Part shown: in pieces, positions 47,997-56,995 of the stretch
Numbering within the stretch: the first letter of the stretch is position 1
Layout: each line of letters opens with the position of its first letter
Origin: Sinorhizobium arboris LMG 14919
GTDB lineage: Bacteria; Pseudomonadota; Alphaproteobacteria; Rhizobiales; Rhizobiaceae
Assembly (NCBI RefSeq): GCF_000427465.1
Contig: NZ_ATYB01000014.1
Span: 1,387,570-1,451,569 of the forward strand
Direction of reading: 5' to 3'
DNA length: 64,000 bases
Made by a program: the position numbers and the translations under genes
The notes under the pieces: generated by a model
What the model was told of the DNA's origin: nothing
Database searches by the model: none
Seen by the model: only the letters and a program-made list of their open reading frames with translations

Positions 47997-48533
47997 TTAG
48001 CCTCGCGACGGAAAGATGCCGGCAATCGCGACGCAGAAGTTGATGACGCCATAGGGCTGCATGTTCGCGTGGGGCTGCCCCCCGCCCGTTGGAGCCGCCG
48101 TATTGCCGGAAAGCATCACTTGCGGCCCGCTCGCGGGGCCGTAAATATCGGCGGAATTCGTGCCGAAGAGATCGTCCGTCGGATTGCGTCCGGTGCCGTT
48201 GGCGGATGTGCCGTTTGCCTGATGCGCATGCGTCGGCAGTTGGTCGAGCGAGAGCGTAACGCTCTCGGATCCGCCGAATTCGCCCAGAACAAAGGGTGTC
48301 GGATTCCAGCTCGAATCGGCGGAGGTGCCGATGCCGACGGGGGTGCGCCCCTGCAGGTTCGGCAATGCGAAACTGGTTGTCCCATTGCCGCCATAGGCGG
48401 TTCCAAACAGCGAGAAGAGGGCGCTGTTCTGGCTGATGGGTAGCAAGCCGCCGTTTGCCAGTGCAAAGCCGCGTGGCGCGAATTCGAATCCTGCCATCAT
48501 GATCTGCCCCAGAAAAACCTCGGCCATGGTCAT
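47997..48533 (-). CDS. Phage tail-collar (MdpB-like) protein
   Basis: A 178-residue protein, first of the three: FLGQIMMAGFEFAPRGFALANGGLLPISQNSALFSLFGTAYGGNGTTSFALPNLQGRTPVGIG, VTLSLDQLPTHAHQ and the C-terminal MQPYGVINFCVAIAGIFPSRG. It is divergent from the autotransporter gene with 237 bp between them, so the two are probably expressed under the same conditions, though this is not shown. Confidence 0.9.
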   Translation of the reverse strand: MTMAEVFLGQIMMAGFEFAPRGFALANGGLLPISQNSALFSLFGTAYGGNGTTSFALPNLQGRTPVGIGTSADSSWNPTPFVLGEFGGSESVTLSLDQLPTHAHQANGTSANGTGRNPTDDLFGTNSADIYGPASGPQVMLSGNTAAPTGGGQPHANMQPYGVINFCVAIAGIFPSRG

Positions 48534-48770
48534 GCCTCCGCACCGTCATGTATTCCAGGTTGTCTAATGGCGTGCATCTTCTCCTGTTGGATGCGTTCTT
48601 TCAAGCCGTGCTCCTCGGCCTTGGTAAAAAACTCTTAAGCGGCGTCTCACTCCCGGATTCATCCAGGAGTGCTATTGCGCAAATCAACGCACGTCATTAT
48701 AGCTCCAAATACATGTTTCGGTTGTGAATTTTTAATTAAGCGCACGCTGAGATAGCTGGCGGGGGAAAAG

Positions 48771-51700
48771 ATGCATCACACCGGCTTGCCGCACCGGGCC
48801 ACCGGACGCCGCATGATCGTCGCTGTCTGGACGGCACTTCTGGTCTTGGGGTTCATCGTCTTTCTGGCTCACAGGCCCGCCGCGGCTGCGCCATCGCCGA
48901 ACTGCGGTCCGTTCAATGTCAGCGTCACCCATGGCGGTTCGGTCGTCATCGATGCCAGCATGTGTGACGGGCCGGACGATTTTGGGATCGGTCTCTTGAA
49001 GACCCCTCCTTCTCACGGCACGGTCACGATAGACACGATAGCGACCCAATCGGTCACCTATACGCATTTCGGCGGCAGCGACACGGCGACGAGCGACAGC
49101 TTCGTCTTCGACGACGGCCTCGGAAATGACGTTCAAGTCAACGTCACAATCGGCGCCGCCCCGACGATCACCATCAGCCCGCCGACGCTCCCATCGGCGA
49201 CGGTGGCCAGTGCCTATAGTGAGACGATTTCTGCCAGCGGCGGCACGGCGCCCTATACCTTCGCGGTTACTGCCGGAGCGCTTCCCTCTGGCCTGAGCCT
49301 GTCCTCGGCCGGCATTTTAACCGGTACGCCGACGGCGGGTGGAACGTTCAACTTTACGGTGACCGCGGCGGATGCCGGGTCCGTTTCCGGAGCGCAGGCC
49401 TACACGCTGACGGTCGCTCCGCCAGCGATGACATTGCCGGCAACGGCCCTTGCAGACGGAACCGTAGGAACCGCCTATTCCGGATCGCTCAATTCTGCCA
49501 CGGGGGGGGCCGCGCCCTATACTTATGCGCTGACGAGCGGAGCGCTGCCGACCGGATTGGCGCTTGGCGCCGCCAACGGACAAATCACCGGCACGCCGAC
49601 CTCGCCGGGAACGTTCAACTTCACCGTCACGGCAACGGACAGCAGCACGGGCACGGGGCCGTACACGGCTTCCAACGCCTATGCGATTACCATCGTCGAT
49701 GCGATCCCCGTAGCAAATCCGGTCTTTGCGATCGTTGCCTATGGCAGCGGCGCTAACCCGATCACCCTCAACATAACCGGGGGCACGGCGACATCCGTGT
49801 CCATCGCCACGGCACCTCTACACGGCACGGCGATCGCCTCGGGGACCAGCATCACCTATCAGCCCGCAGCGGGCTATGGCGGAGCAGACAGCTTTACCTA
49901 TACAGCGAGCAACGGCACCGGAACCTCGGCGCCGGCAACGGTCAGCATCACGGTTTCCGACCCGACCCTTTTGATCACCGCCGGCGGCTCGTTAACCGCC
50001 CAGATCGGCACGGCCTACAGCCAGACATTCAGCGCTTCCGGTGGGGCGGCACCCTACAGCATTGGCGTCACCGGCTTGCCAGCCGGCCTGGCGGTAACGG
50101 GAACCTCCACCACGAGCGTCACGGTCTCCGGCACGCCGAGCGAGAGCGGCAGCTTTGGCCTGACCGTGACCGCCACCGACAGCAGTACGGGAACCGGCCC
50201 GTTCAGCGCGGCGCAGCCATTTACCCTCACAGTTTCCGCCCCGACGATCGCCATCTCGCCATCCTCGGGCACCCTGAACCTCGCTTATGCGACGACGTTC
50301 ACCCAGACCTTTGGCGCCAACGGCGGTACCGCTCCCTACAGATTCTCGCTGACCGGCACTCTGCCCACCGGCCTGTCCTTCGACACAGCGACGGCGACGC
50401 TTAGCGGCACGCCGGTCCAGACAGGTACCTTTTCTATTTCGGTGACGGCCGAAGACAGCTCATCCGGAACCGGTGCGCCGTTCTCGGATACCGCGAACTA
50501 CGTGCTGCAGGTCGGTGCGCCAACGATTGCCATCGATCCTGCGACGCTGCCGAATGCGACCGCGGGCACCGCTTACAGCGCGACATTGTCGGCATCCGGA
50601 GGCGTCGGACCCTACGGTTTCGCGCCGACGGCAGGGACATTGCCGGCCGGGCTGTCGCTCTCTTCGGCCGGCGTGCTCTCAGGCGTGCCGACGGAGTCGG
50701 GAACATTCGGCCTTACCGTGACGGCAACCGACGCGAATGGACAAACGGGGGCGAGAGCCTACAGCCTGACGATCGGCACCGGCGGGCTCAGCATTTCGCC
50801 GACGACGCTGCCCGCGGCCACTGCGGGTGTCGCCTATAGCCAGGCGCTGACGGCGAGCGGCGGTGTCGCGCCCTATAGCTTCAGCGTCACCGGCGGCGCC
50901 CTGCCGGCAGGCGTGAGCCTGAGCGCCTCCGGCCTGCTCTCGGGAACCCCTACGTCCGCAGGGTCCTTCAACTTCGACGTGACCCTAACAGACGCGACCG
51001 GCGGCACGCCGTCGACGACGACGGCATCCTATACGCTCGCGGTCTCCAGTCCGACCATCACCATTACACCCGCGACGATCGCGAACGGCGTCGCCGGCCA
51101 CTCCTACAGCCAGTCGCTGACGGCGAGCGGCGGCACTGCACCCTACACCCTCAGCATCGGCGCCGGTGCCTTGCCCGCGGGGCTATCTCTGGCGGCTGGC
51201 GGGGAGATATCCGGAACGCCGACAACGGCGGGTAGCTACAGCTTCACTGTCGTTGCGACGGACGCGCAGAATTTCACCGGGTCGGCTGCCTACAGCGTAA
51301 CCGTCGCCGATGCAGTACCGGTTGCCAATCCCGACTCGGCAACCGCCGTCGCAGGTCAATCGGCGACGATCGATGTAACCGCCAATGACGTGGGGGCGAT
51401 CTCGTCCATCGAGATCGTCCAGGATCCGGCGAATGGCAGCGCCGCCTTGAGCGGCAATTCGATCGTCTATACCTCGGAGGCATCGTTCGGCGGGACGGAT
51501 ACGCTCACCTACCGGGCGCTTGGGCCAGCGGGCAGTTCGTCGGCCGCGACCGTCACGATCGAGGTCAATCCGCGTCCGATCCCGCTATCGCGGCGCATCG
51601 ATGTCGTGATGGGCAGTACGGTCACCATCGATCTTGCGGCCGGTGCCAGCGGAGGGCCGTTCACCGGCGCCTCGTTGATTTCGCTGTCACCGCCGGATGC

Positions 51701-52988
51701 CGGAAGCGCGTCGCTATCCGGTCAGCAATTGACCTTTACCGCCGACCCGGAATTCGAGGGCGCGGCAACGGCGACATTCACGCTCAGCAATGCCTTCGCA
51801 ACGTCCGAGCCGACGGCAATCTATCTCGATGTGTCCGCCAGGCCCGATCCGACGCTCGATGCCGAGGTGATGGGCATATTGAACGCGCAAACGGCGGCGA
51901 CGCGCCGCTTTGCAACGACGCAGATCACAAATTTCCATCAGCGGCTCGAGGCGCTGCACGAAGCCGGCGGGCGAGGGGGTGAACCTGCGGACGGCGTCAG
52001 CTTCTTCCAGGGCATTGCCCTTTCCTTCGCGGATGCCTGCCGTGGTCGTGAAACTACACTCAGGCCCGAAGAATGCGGAGGAGGGCAGGTGACGCCGGGG
52101 AACGCTCCGTTCCAGGCCGCGCTCGCCGGTGAGGCGGCCGGTGGGTCTGCGCAGCCAAAAGCAACGAAGGTGACGATCTGGACCGGCGGTTCGATCAATG
52201 TCGGTGATCGTGATGGCGGGGATGGCTTCGAGTTCGAGACGACGGGTTTGAGCGGCGGCGTCGATTACCGGTTTAATCGCGATCTGGCGATCGGCGTCGG
52301 CCTCGGCTATGGCCATGACGACAGCGACGTCGGCAACAACGGAAGCCGCAGCAAGGGGGACAGCTACACCGCTGCGATCTACGGCAGCTACCTGCCCGCA
52401 GAGAACTTCTTCATCGATGGCTTGCTTGGATATCAGTGGCTGTCATTCGACTCCAAGAGATATGTGACATCGACCGGGGACTTCGCATTTGGAGAGCGGG
52501 ATGGCAAGCAATGGTTCGCCTCGGTTTCGGCCGGTGGGCTTTTCGACGTCCAGGGTCTGCACCTTTCGCCCTATGCCCGGCTCGACGTCGCACGCGCCAC
52601 GCTCGACGCCTTTACCGAAAGGGGAGATCCCTCGACGGCCCTCCGTTATGGCGAACAGGACATCACCACAACGACAGGCAGTCTGGGAGTGACGATGCGT
52701 TACGACCAGCCGACGAGCTTCGGCATCGTCTCGCCGGAACTGCGTCTCGAGTACCAGCATGACTTCGGGGGGGACAGCGCGGTCACGATGAACTACGCCG
52801 ATATCTTCAGCGGTCCCACTTACCGCAGTTTCATCGATGGTCTCGATCGCGACCGCTTCATCGTCGGCGTGGGCGCCAATATTAAAACCTTGCAGGACTT
52901 CGCGATCCGCGTCGAATATCGGGGCATGCTCGGTATCGAAGGCGATACAGACCACGGTGTGCTTCTCAACGTGTCGAAGCAGTACTGA
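48771..52988 (+). CDS. Autotransporter with Ig-like (He_PIG) repeats
   Basis: A 1,405-residue surface protein. After an N-terminal signal (IVAVWTALLVLGFIVFLAHR, cleavage near AAAAPS), residues ~130-840 contain seven repeats of the putative-Ig/He_PIG type (for example ITISPPTLPSATVASAYSET ... GLSLSSAGILTGTPT), interrupted by a cadherin-like module near residue 310 and followed by one at ~845-925. A helical linker (LDAEVMGILNAQTAATRRFA) precedes a C-terminal autotransporter beta-barrel of about 270 residues (WTGGSINVGDRDG ... RVEYRGMLGIEG), ending in an aromatic residue. It likely serves adhesion. It is intact, but an IS30 fragment begins just downstream. Confidence 0.9.
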   Translation: MHHTGLPHRATGRRMIVAVWTALLVLGFIVFLAHRPAAAAPSPNCGPFNVSVTHGGSVVIDASMCDGPDDFGIGLLKTPPSHGTVTIDTIATQSVTYTHFGGSDTATSDSFVFDDGLGNDVQVNVTIGAAPTITISPPTLPSATVASAYSETISASGGTAPYTFAVTAGALPSGLSLSSAGILTGTPTAGGTFNFTVTAADAGSVSGAQAYTLTVAPPAMTLPATALADGTVGTAYSGSLNSATGGAAPYTYALTSGALPTGLALGAANGQITGTPTSPGTFNFTVTATDSSTGTGPYTASNAYAITIVDAIPVANPVFAIVAYGSGANPITLNITGGTATSVSIATAPLHGTAIASGTSITYQPAAGYGGADSFTYTASNGTGTSAPATVSITVSDPTLLITAGGSLTAQIGTAYSQTFSASGGAAPYSIGVTGLPAGLAVTGTSTTSVTVSGTPSESGSFGLTVTATDSSTGTGPFSAAQPFTLTVSAPTIAISPSSGTLNLAYATTFTQTFGANGGTAPYRFSLTGTLPTGLSFDTATATLSGTPVQTGTFSISVTAEDSSSGTGAPFSDTANYVLQVGAPTIAIDPATLPNATAGTAYSATLSASGGVGPYGFAPTAGTLPAGLSLSSAGVLSGVPTESGTFGLTVTATDANGQTGARAYSLTIGTGGLSISPTTLPAATAGVAYSQALTASGGVAPYSFSVTGGALPAGVSLSASGLLSGTPTSAGSFNFDVTLTDATGGTPSTTTASYTLAVSSPTITITPATIANGVAGHSYSQSLTASGGTAPYTLSIGAGALPAGLSLAAGGEISGTPTTAGSYSFTVVATDAQNFTGSAAYSVTVADAVPVANPDSATAVAGQSATIDVTANDVGAISSIEIVQDPANGSAALSGNSIVYTSEASFGGTDTLTYRALGPAGSSSAATVTIEVNPRPIPLSRRIDVVMGSTVTIDLAAGASGGPFTGASLISLSPPDAGSASLSGQQLTFTADPEFEGAATATFTLSNAFATSEPTAIYLDVSARPDPTLDAEVMGILNAQTAATRRFATTQITNFHQRLEALHEAGGRGGEPADGVSFFQGIALSFADACRGRETTLRPEECGGGQVTPGNAPFQAALAGEAAGGSAQPKATKVTIWTGGSINVGDRDGGDGFEFETTGLSGGVDYRFNRDLAIGVGLGYGHDDSDVGNNGSRSKGDSYTAAIYGSYLPAENFFIDGLLGYQWLSFDSKRYVTSTGDFAFGERDGKQWFASVSAGGLFDVQGLHLSPYARLDVARATLDAFTERGDPSTALRYGEQDITTTTGSLGVTMRYDQPTSFGIVSPELRLEYQHDFGGDSAVTMNYADIFSGPTYRSFIDGLDRDRFIVGVGANIKTLQDFAIRVEYRGMLGIEGDTDHGVLLNVSKQY

Positions 52989-53039
52989 AAACGCCGGGGC
53001 AGGCCGGCGCCTCGCCGTGCGGACAGCGGCAACTCAAAC

Positions 53040-53407
53040 GGCCTTCCTGTCTCGGTGCAGACACGCAGGGCGCTCACACCGTCGGCAAGCAGGCGGCCGG
53101 CGATCTGCTCCGGCGACCAAAGTGCCTTCAGCTGCTCAATGACCAGTTCGCGTAATTGAGGGTGGCGGCTGAGCTTGCGCAGCCGTCGTCGACGCTCCTT
53201 TGAGATGTCGTTGGCGATGCCGCTGTAATAGCCGCTGTATTCCGGAAACTCGGCATCATGGAAGGTATTGCGCTTCAGTTCACGATAGATCGTCGAGCGA
53301 TGACGGCCGAGCTGCCGGGCCATCTCACCGACAGGAACTTTGCGTTCCACGAGCTGATGCAAACGTCGGCGATCGGAAAGGGTGAGCTGCGAATAGCAGA
53401 GCGACAT
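53040..53407 (-). pseudogene. IS30-family transposase fragment
   Basis: From an ATG at 53407 the frame reads MSLCYSQLTLSDRRRLHQLV, RKVPVGEMARQLGRHRSTIY, ERRRRLRKLSRHPQLRELVI and SPEQIAGRLLADGVSALRVCTET, the N-terminal 120 residues of an IS30 transposase. After that the match ends and the frame continues as a shadow of the autotransporter gene. The DDE domain is missing, so it is inactive. Confidence 0.82.
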
Positions 53408-53497
53408 CCAAAAATCTCCAAGGAACAAGCCTTTGTTTTTATTGGCATGTCGCACTTGGAAATAGAATGTACCCGGCTACATGATTTGTCACAGCTA

Positions 53498-55252
53498 TTT
53501 AAAGATGAGACAAAGTAGTCAACTTAGAAATGCGACATCATCCTATTCCTGACTACTGCGTTTGCAAGTGGATATATTTACAACGTACGTAGACGCAAGC
53601 CGCCGGCCGGGTGGAGCTGGTCAGGGTTGCGCAGCCCGGTCGGCGGCGGGTGGCTCCAGCTGCAAGATAAACTTTAGCTTTGACATCCTCATCACTCCGC
53701 CGCTTTCAGCCGTGCAAGGGCTTGCTGGCGCTTGGCGATGACCACCGGATCCTTGGTAAAATCCGTCTTGCGGCCAGGCTTCGTGCCGCGCTTTTGGTAG
53801 CCATTGCTTTGGCTGCCGTCGCGAATGCCGAACATATGGTCGGTCTGGCCGGTGCGGCGCGGTCCGCCCTTGCTGCGCTGTTGCTCTCGTCCGGCCTGCA
53901 TCTCGGCCACCAGCGCCAACACCTCGTCAAGGCGCTTGTTCTCGACCACCTCGCACCGGTGCACCGAGCGCAGCGTGTCGAAGGTTCTATAGGGCAGGGA
54001 CGTCCCCTCATGGGTGATCTCGAGGCGGCCGTCGGGATAATCGCAGACAATGAGCTTCTGGCCGGCGAGCGCCGTGGCGAAATCCGTCGGATCAAGGAGG
54101 AACATCACCTTGTCATAGCGCAACGTCAGCGACTGCGACAGCTTGCGGATCTCCTTGCGGCACATGGCGCCATCGAGGTTCTCATGCGCGGCAAACGGCC
54201 GATGCATATCCTTCGGATTGCGCGCCGCCTTGCCAAAGCGACGATTGAAGTCGGCCATGAACTCCGGCGCGTAGGCATTGGCCGCCGCGATCGTGTCGAT
54301 GCCGCGCAGCCGCAGTTCCTTGACGAGGCGATCCTGCAGCGTCTGGTTGGCGCGCTCGACGCGGCCCTTGGCCTGCGGGGTGTTGGCGCAGATGATGTCG
54401 ATGTTGAGCTCATAAAGGGCCCGCCCGAACTGCGTCAGGCCACTGGTCCTGTCCTTCTTGGAAGCATGGGTGGTGCGGAAGATGCCATGCTTGTCGCTGT
54501 AGAAGGCGATCGGCTTGCCCCATTGCTGCAGATAGGCCTTCGTCGCGTGCAGATAGTCGAAGGTGTTCTCCGAGGCCGCAAAGCGTAAGTGCAACAGCTT
54601 GCCGGTGGCATCGTCGATATAGACGAGCAGGGCGCATTTGGGGCCGCGGTTCTCGAACCACCAATGATGCGAGCCATCGATCTGGACCAGTTCGCCGAAA
54701 CAATCGCGCCGGCCGCGCGGCTGAAAAACCCGCTTCTTGCGCTCGCGTCGCGACGCCCAGATGCCGGCTTCCATCATCCACTGACGCAGCGTCTCCTTGC
54801 TGACCGCTATCCGGTGGCGTTCGACGAGCTTCTCGGCCGCCAACGTTGGGCCAAAATCCACGTAATGCTCACGCACCAGGTCGAGCACCAGGTTGCGGAA
54901 ATCCTCACTGTAACGCCGATTGCTCGGACGGCCGCGCTTCTTCGAGACCAGTCCGTCGGCGCCGGTCAGGTCATAGGCCTGCAACAGCCGGTGGACCTGA
55001 CTGCGGCTAAGACCGAGCAACGCGGCCGCCTCGACGACGGTCAGGCTGCCACCGCGAATCCGCTGGATCAGTTCAAGACGATGCAATTCCTTCTGCGACA
55101 TGGTGATCAAACAAGACATGACGACTCCGAACGCTCATGGTCTCAACCACGCATCACGTCGCCAGTCTTCCTTCCAAACGTTGACGTTTGAGCAGCATCC
55201 CAAGAGGCGACGACCGTCGCATCTCTAACTGGCTCATATGTCGCATCTCTAA
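53498..55252 (-). mobile_element. ISNCY-family insertion sequence (apparently intact)
   Basis: An element of about 1.75 kb with one transposase gene. Each end carries two tandem copies of TGTCGCAT-t/c-TCTAA pointing outward with 10 bases between: at the right 55215-55228 and 55239-55252, at the left 53524-53537 and 53498-53513 (outer copy degenerate). Just outside are near-identical direct repeats, GCTACATGATTTGTC (53476-53490) and GCTACATGATTTTGTC (55259-55274), which may be an eroded target duplication. An inverted repeat (GCCGCCGGCCGGG/CCCGGTCGGCGGC) follows the transposase gene. Confidence 0.75.
53692..55119 (-). CDS. ISNCY-family transposase
   Basis: A complete 475-residue transposase: N-terminal helix-turn-helix (GGSLTVVEAAALLGLSRSQVHRLL), then an rve/DDE integrase domain with VQIDGSHHWWFENRG (first Asp), IAFYSDKHGIFRTTH (second Asp) and the Glu in GRVERANQTLQDRLV. 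The C-terminus is basic. The ATG at 55119 has GGAG upstream at good spacing. The fragment at 39,725 is a related but distinct copy. Confidence 0.92.
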   Translation of the reverse strand: MSCLITMSQKELHRLELIQRIRGGSLTVVEAAALLGLSRSQVHRLLQAYDLTGADGLVSKKRGRPSNRRYSEDFRNLVLDLVREHYVDFGPTLAAEKLVERHRIAVSKETLRQWMMEAGIWASRRERKKRVFQPRGRRDCFGELVQIDGSHHWWFENRGPKCALLVYIDDATGKLLHLRFAASENTFDYLHATKAYLQQWGKPIAFYSDKHGIFRTTHASKKDRTSGLTQFGRALYELNIDIICANTPQAKGRVERANQTLQDRLVKELRLRGIDTIAAANAYAPEFMADFNRRFGKAARNPKDMHRPFAAHENLDGAMCRKEIRKLSQSLTLRYDKVMFLLDPTDFATALAGQKLIVCDYPDGRLEITHEGTSLPYRTFDTLRSVHRCEVVENKRLDEVLALVAEMQAGREQQRSKGGPRRTGQTDHMFGIRDGSQSNGYQKRGTKPGRKTDFTKDPVVIAKRQQALARLKAAE

Positions 55253-55368
55253 AATGCCGCTACATGATTTTGTCGCATAAGATAGATTATGGAACTAACC
55301 TGTGCAGGCGCGAACCGACGAAAACCACAGTGAATCAGTGGATTGGAGGAAGTCTCTGATACAGGACT

Positions 55369-56205
55369 TCATGCGTCTTCCGCCGTCGGCCGTTCTATAT
55401 CGAACTCCAGGCGCATCATGTCGTAAGCCGGTTCCACATGGTCCGGCGTTTCGCCGCACACGGTTTCGTAATCCATTGGCACATGCATGTGCGTGAGCAC
55501 CGCACGCTTCGGCTGCAGCCGGTTGATCCAGCTGAGCGACTGCACCAGGGACAAGTGACTCGGGTGGAACTTGTACTGCAGCGTGTCGATGACGAGCAGA
55601 TCGAGCCCGGCAAGTTTCTCGATCGTTTCTGCCGGAAAGTCGCTGACGTCGCTGCAATAGGCAAAATCGCCGATCCGAAAGCCGAGAGAATGAACGTTGC
55701 CGTGAAATTGCATCAGCGGCGCGAACGAGATCGGGCCGCCGGCGCCGTGGATGGTCAAGGGTGGCAGGTCGTCCGGAATGACATAGGGTTCGACGATCGG
55801 CGGATAGCCGCTCCCAGGTGGCGACTCGAGGCAGTAGCGGAAGCCGTCGCGAATGCGGGCCATCGTGGACGCATCGGCCCAGATCGGCACGCGCCTGCGA
55901 TTTTCGATGACGAAACCGCGGAGATCGTCGATTCCGTGCAGATGGTCTGCATGGGCATGGGTATAAAGCACGGCGTCGATGTGGCGTACATTGGCCGCGA
56001 TCATCTGAGCGCGGAAATCGGGGCCGGTGTCGATCACCACGGTCGTCTTGCCGCCGTCCGAGGCAAGCTGTTCTACAAGCAGTGCCGCCCGCATGCGACG
56101 GTTGCGGGGGTTCGACGGGTCGCAGGCGCCCCAATCACCGGTGATGCGCGGCACGCCCGGCGACGAGCCGCAGCCCAGAATGGTGAAGGCCCGCCGAAAC
56201 GCCAT
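55369..56205 (-). CDS. MBL-fold metallohydrolase, PhnP-like
   Basis: A 278-residue zinc/manganese hydrolase: FTILGCGSSPGVPRITGDWG at the N-terminus, the metal motif YTHAHADHLHGIDDL, and FAYCSDVSDFPAETIE. It resembles cyclic-phosphate phosphodiesterases (PhnP) and RNase Z-like enzymes. It starts one base after the tatD stop codon, so translation is coupled; metG-tatD-mbl is a frequent rhizobial operon. Confidence 0.9.
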   Translation of the reverse strand: MAFRRAFTILGCGSSPGVPRITGDWGACDPSNPRNRRMRAALLVEQLASDGGKTTVVIDTGPDFRAQMIAANVRHIDAVLYTHAHADHLHGIDDLRGFVIENRRRVPIWADASTMARIRDGFRYCLESPPGSGYPPIVEPYVIPDDLPPLTIHGAGGPISFAPLMQFHGNVHSLGFRIGDFAYCSDVSDFPAETIEKLAGLDLLVIDTLQYKFHPSHLSLVQSLSWINRLQPKRAVLTHMHVPMDYETVCGETPDHVEPAYDMMRLEFDIERPTAEDA

Positions 56206-56206
56206 T

Positions 56207-56986
56207 TCAAAGCCTCGGCATCTTCGAGAAGATCCTGAAGGCGTTTTCGGTTGTGATCTCGGCAATTTCCTCCCTGGAGACGCCGATGGTTTGCGCCAGG
56301 ACCTCGGCCGTGTGCGCCACGTAAGCCGGTTCGTTGCGCTTGCCGCGGAACGGCTTCGGCGCCAGATAGGGTGCGTCCGTCTCCACGATTATCCGATCGC
56401 GCGGGACCGTTCTGGCGATGTCTCTCAGCTCTTCGGACTTCGGGAATGTCAGGATACCCGAAAAGGAAACATAACCGCCGAGCTCGACGCCGATCCGGGC
56501 GAGGTCTGGACCGGACGAGAAGCAATGCAGAAGGAAGGGAAAAGCGCCCTTCCCCGATTCCTCGGATAGAATGGTGGCCATGTCGTCGTCGGCCGACCTG
56601 CTATGGATGACGAGCGGCAGCCCCGTCGTTCGCGCTGCCGCGATATGCCGCTTCAATCCCTCCGCCTGCGCGTCGCGCGGCGCGTTGTCGTAAAAATAAT
56701 CGAGCCCCGCCTCGCCGATCGCGACCACCTTGGGATGGGCGGACAGCCGAACGAGGTCGTCGGCGGTGATGTCCAGTTCCTCATCGGCATTATGCGGATG
56801 CGTGCCGACCGAGCAGAAGACGTTAGGATATTTCGCGGCAATTGCCAGGATCGTATCGAACCGTTTCACCCGGGTCGAAATCGTCACCATCTGCGCCACG
56901 CCTGCCTCGCGCGCCCGCGCGACGATCGCGTCGCGCTCGGCTTCGAAATCCGGAAAATCCAGGTGGCAATGGGTATCGATCAGCAT
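56207..56986 (-). CDS. TatD-family metal-dependent hydrolase
   Basis: A 259-residue TIM-barrel DNase-like hydrolase: MLIDTHCHLDFPDF at the N-terminus, VAIGEAGLDYFYD, LPLVIHSRSADDDM, and ILSEES...LHCFSSGPDLA and VETDAPYLAPKPFRGKRNEPAYV with the metal ligands. Its role in Rhizobium is not known; E. coli TatD is a 3'-5' exonuclease. It lies ten bp downstream of metG. Confidence 0.95.
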   Translation of the reverse strand: MLIDTHCHLDFPDFEAERDAIVARAREAGVAQMVTISTRVKRFDTILAIAAKYPNVFCSVGTHPHNADEELDITADDLVRLSAHPKVVAIGEAGLDYFYDNAPRDAQAEGLKRHIAAARTTGLPLVIHSRSADDDMATILSEESGKGAFPFLLHCFSSGPDLARIGVELGGYVSFSGILTFPKSEELRDIARTVPRDRIIVETDAPYLAPKPFRGKRNEPAYVAHTAEVLAQTIGVSREEIAEITTENAFRIFSKMPRL

Positions 56987-56995
56987 GCTTTCGCC

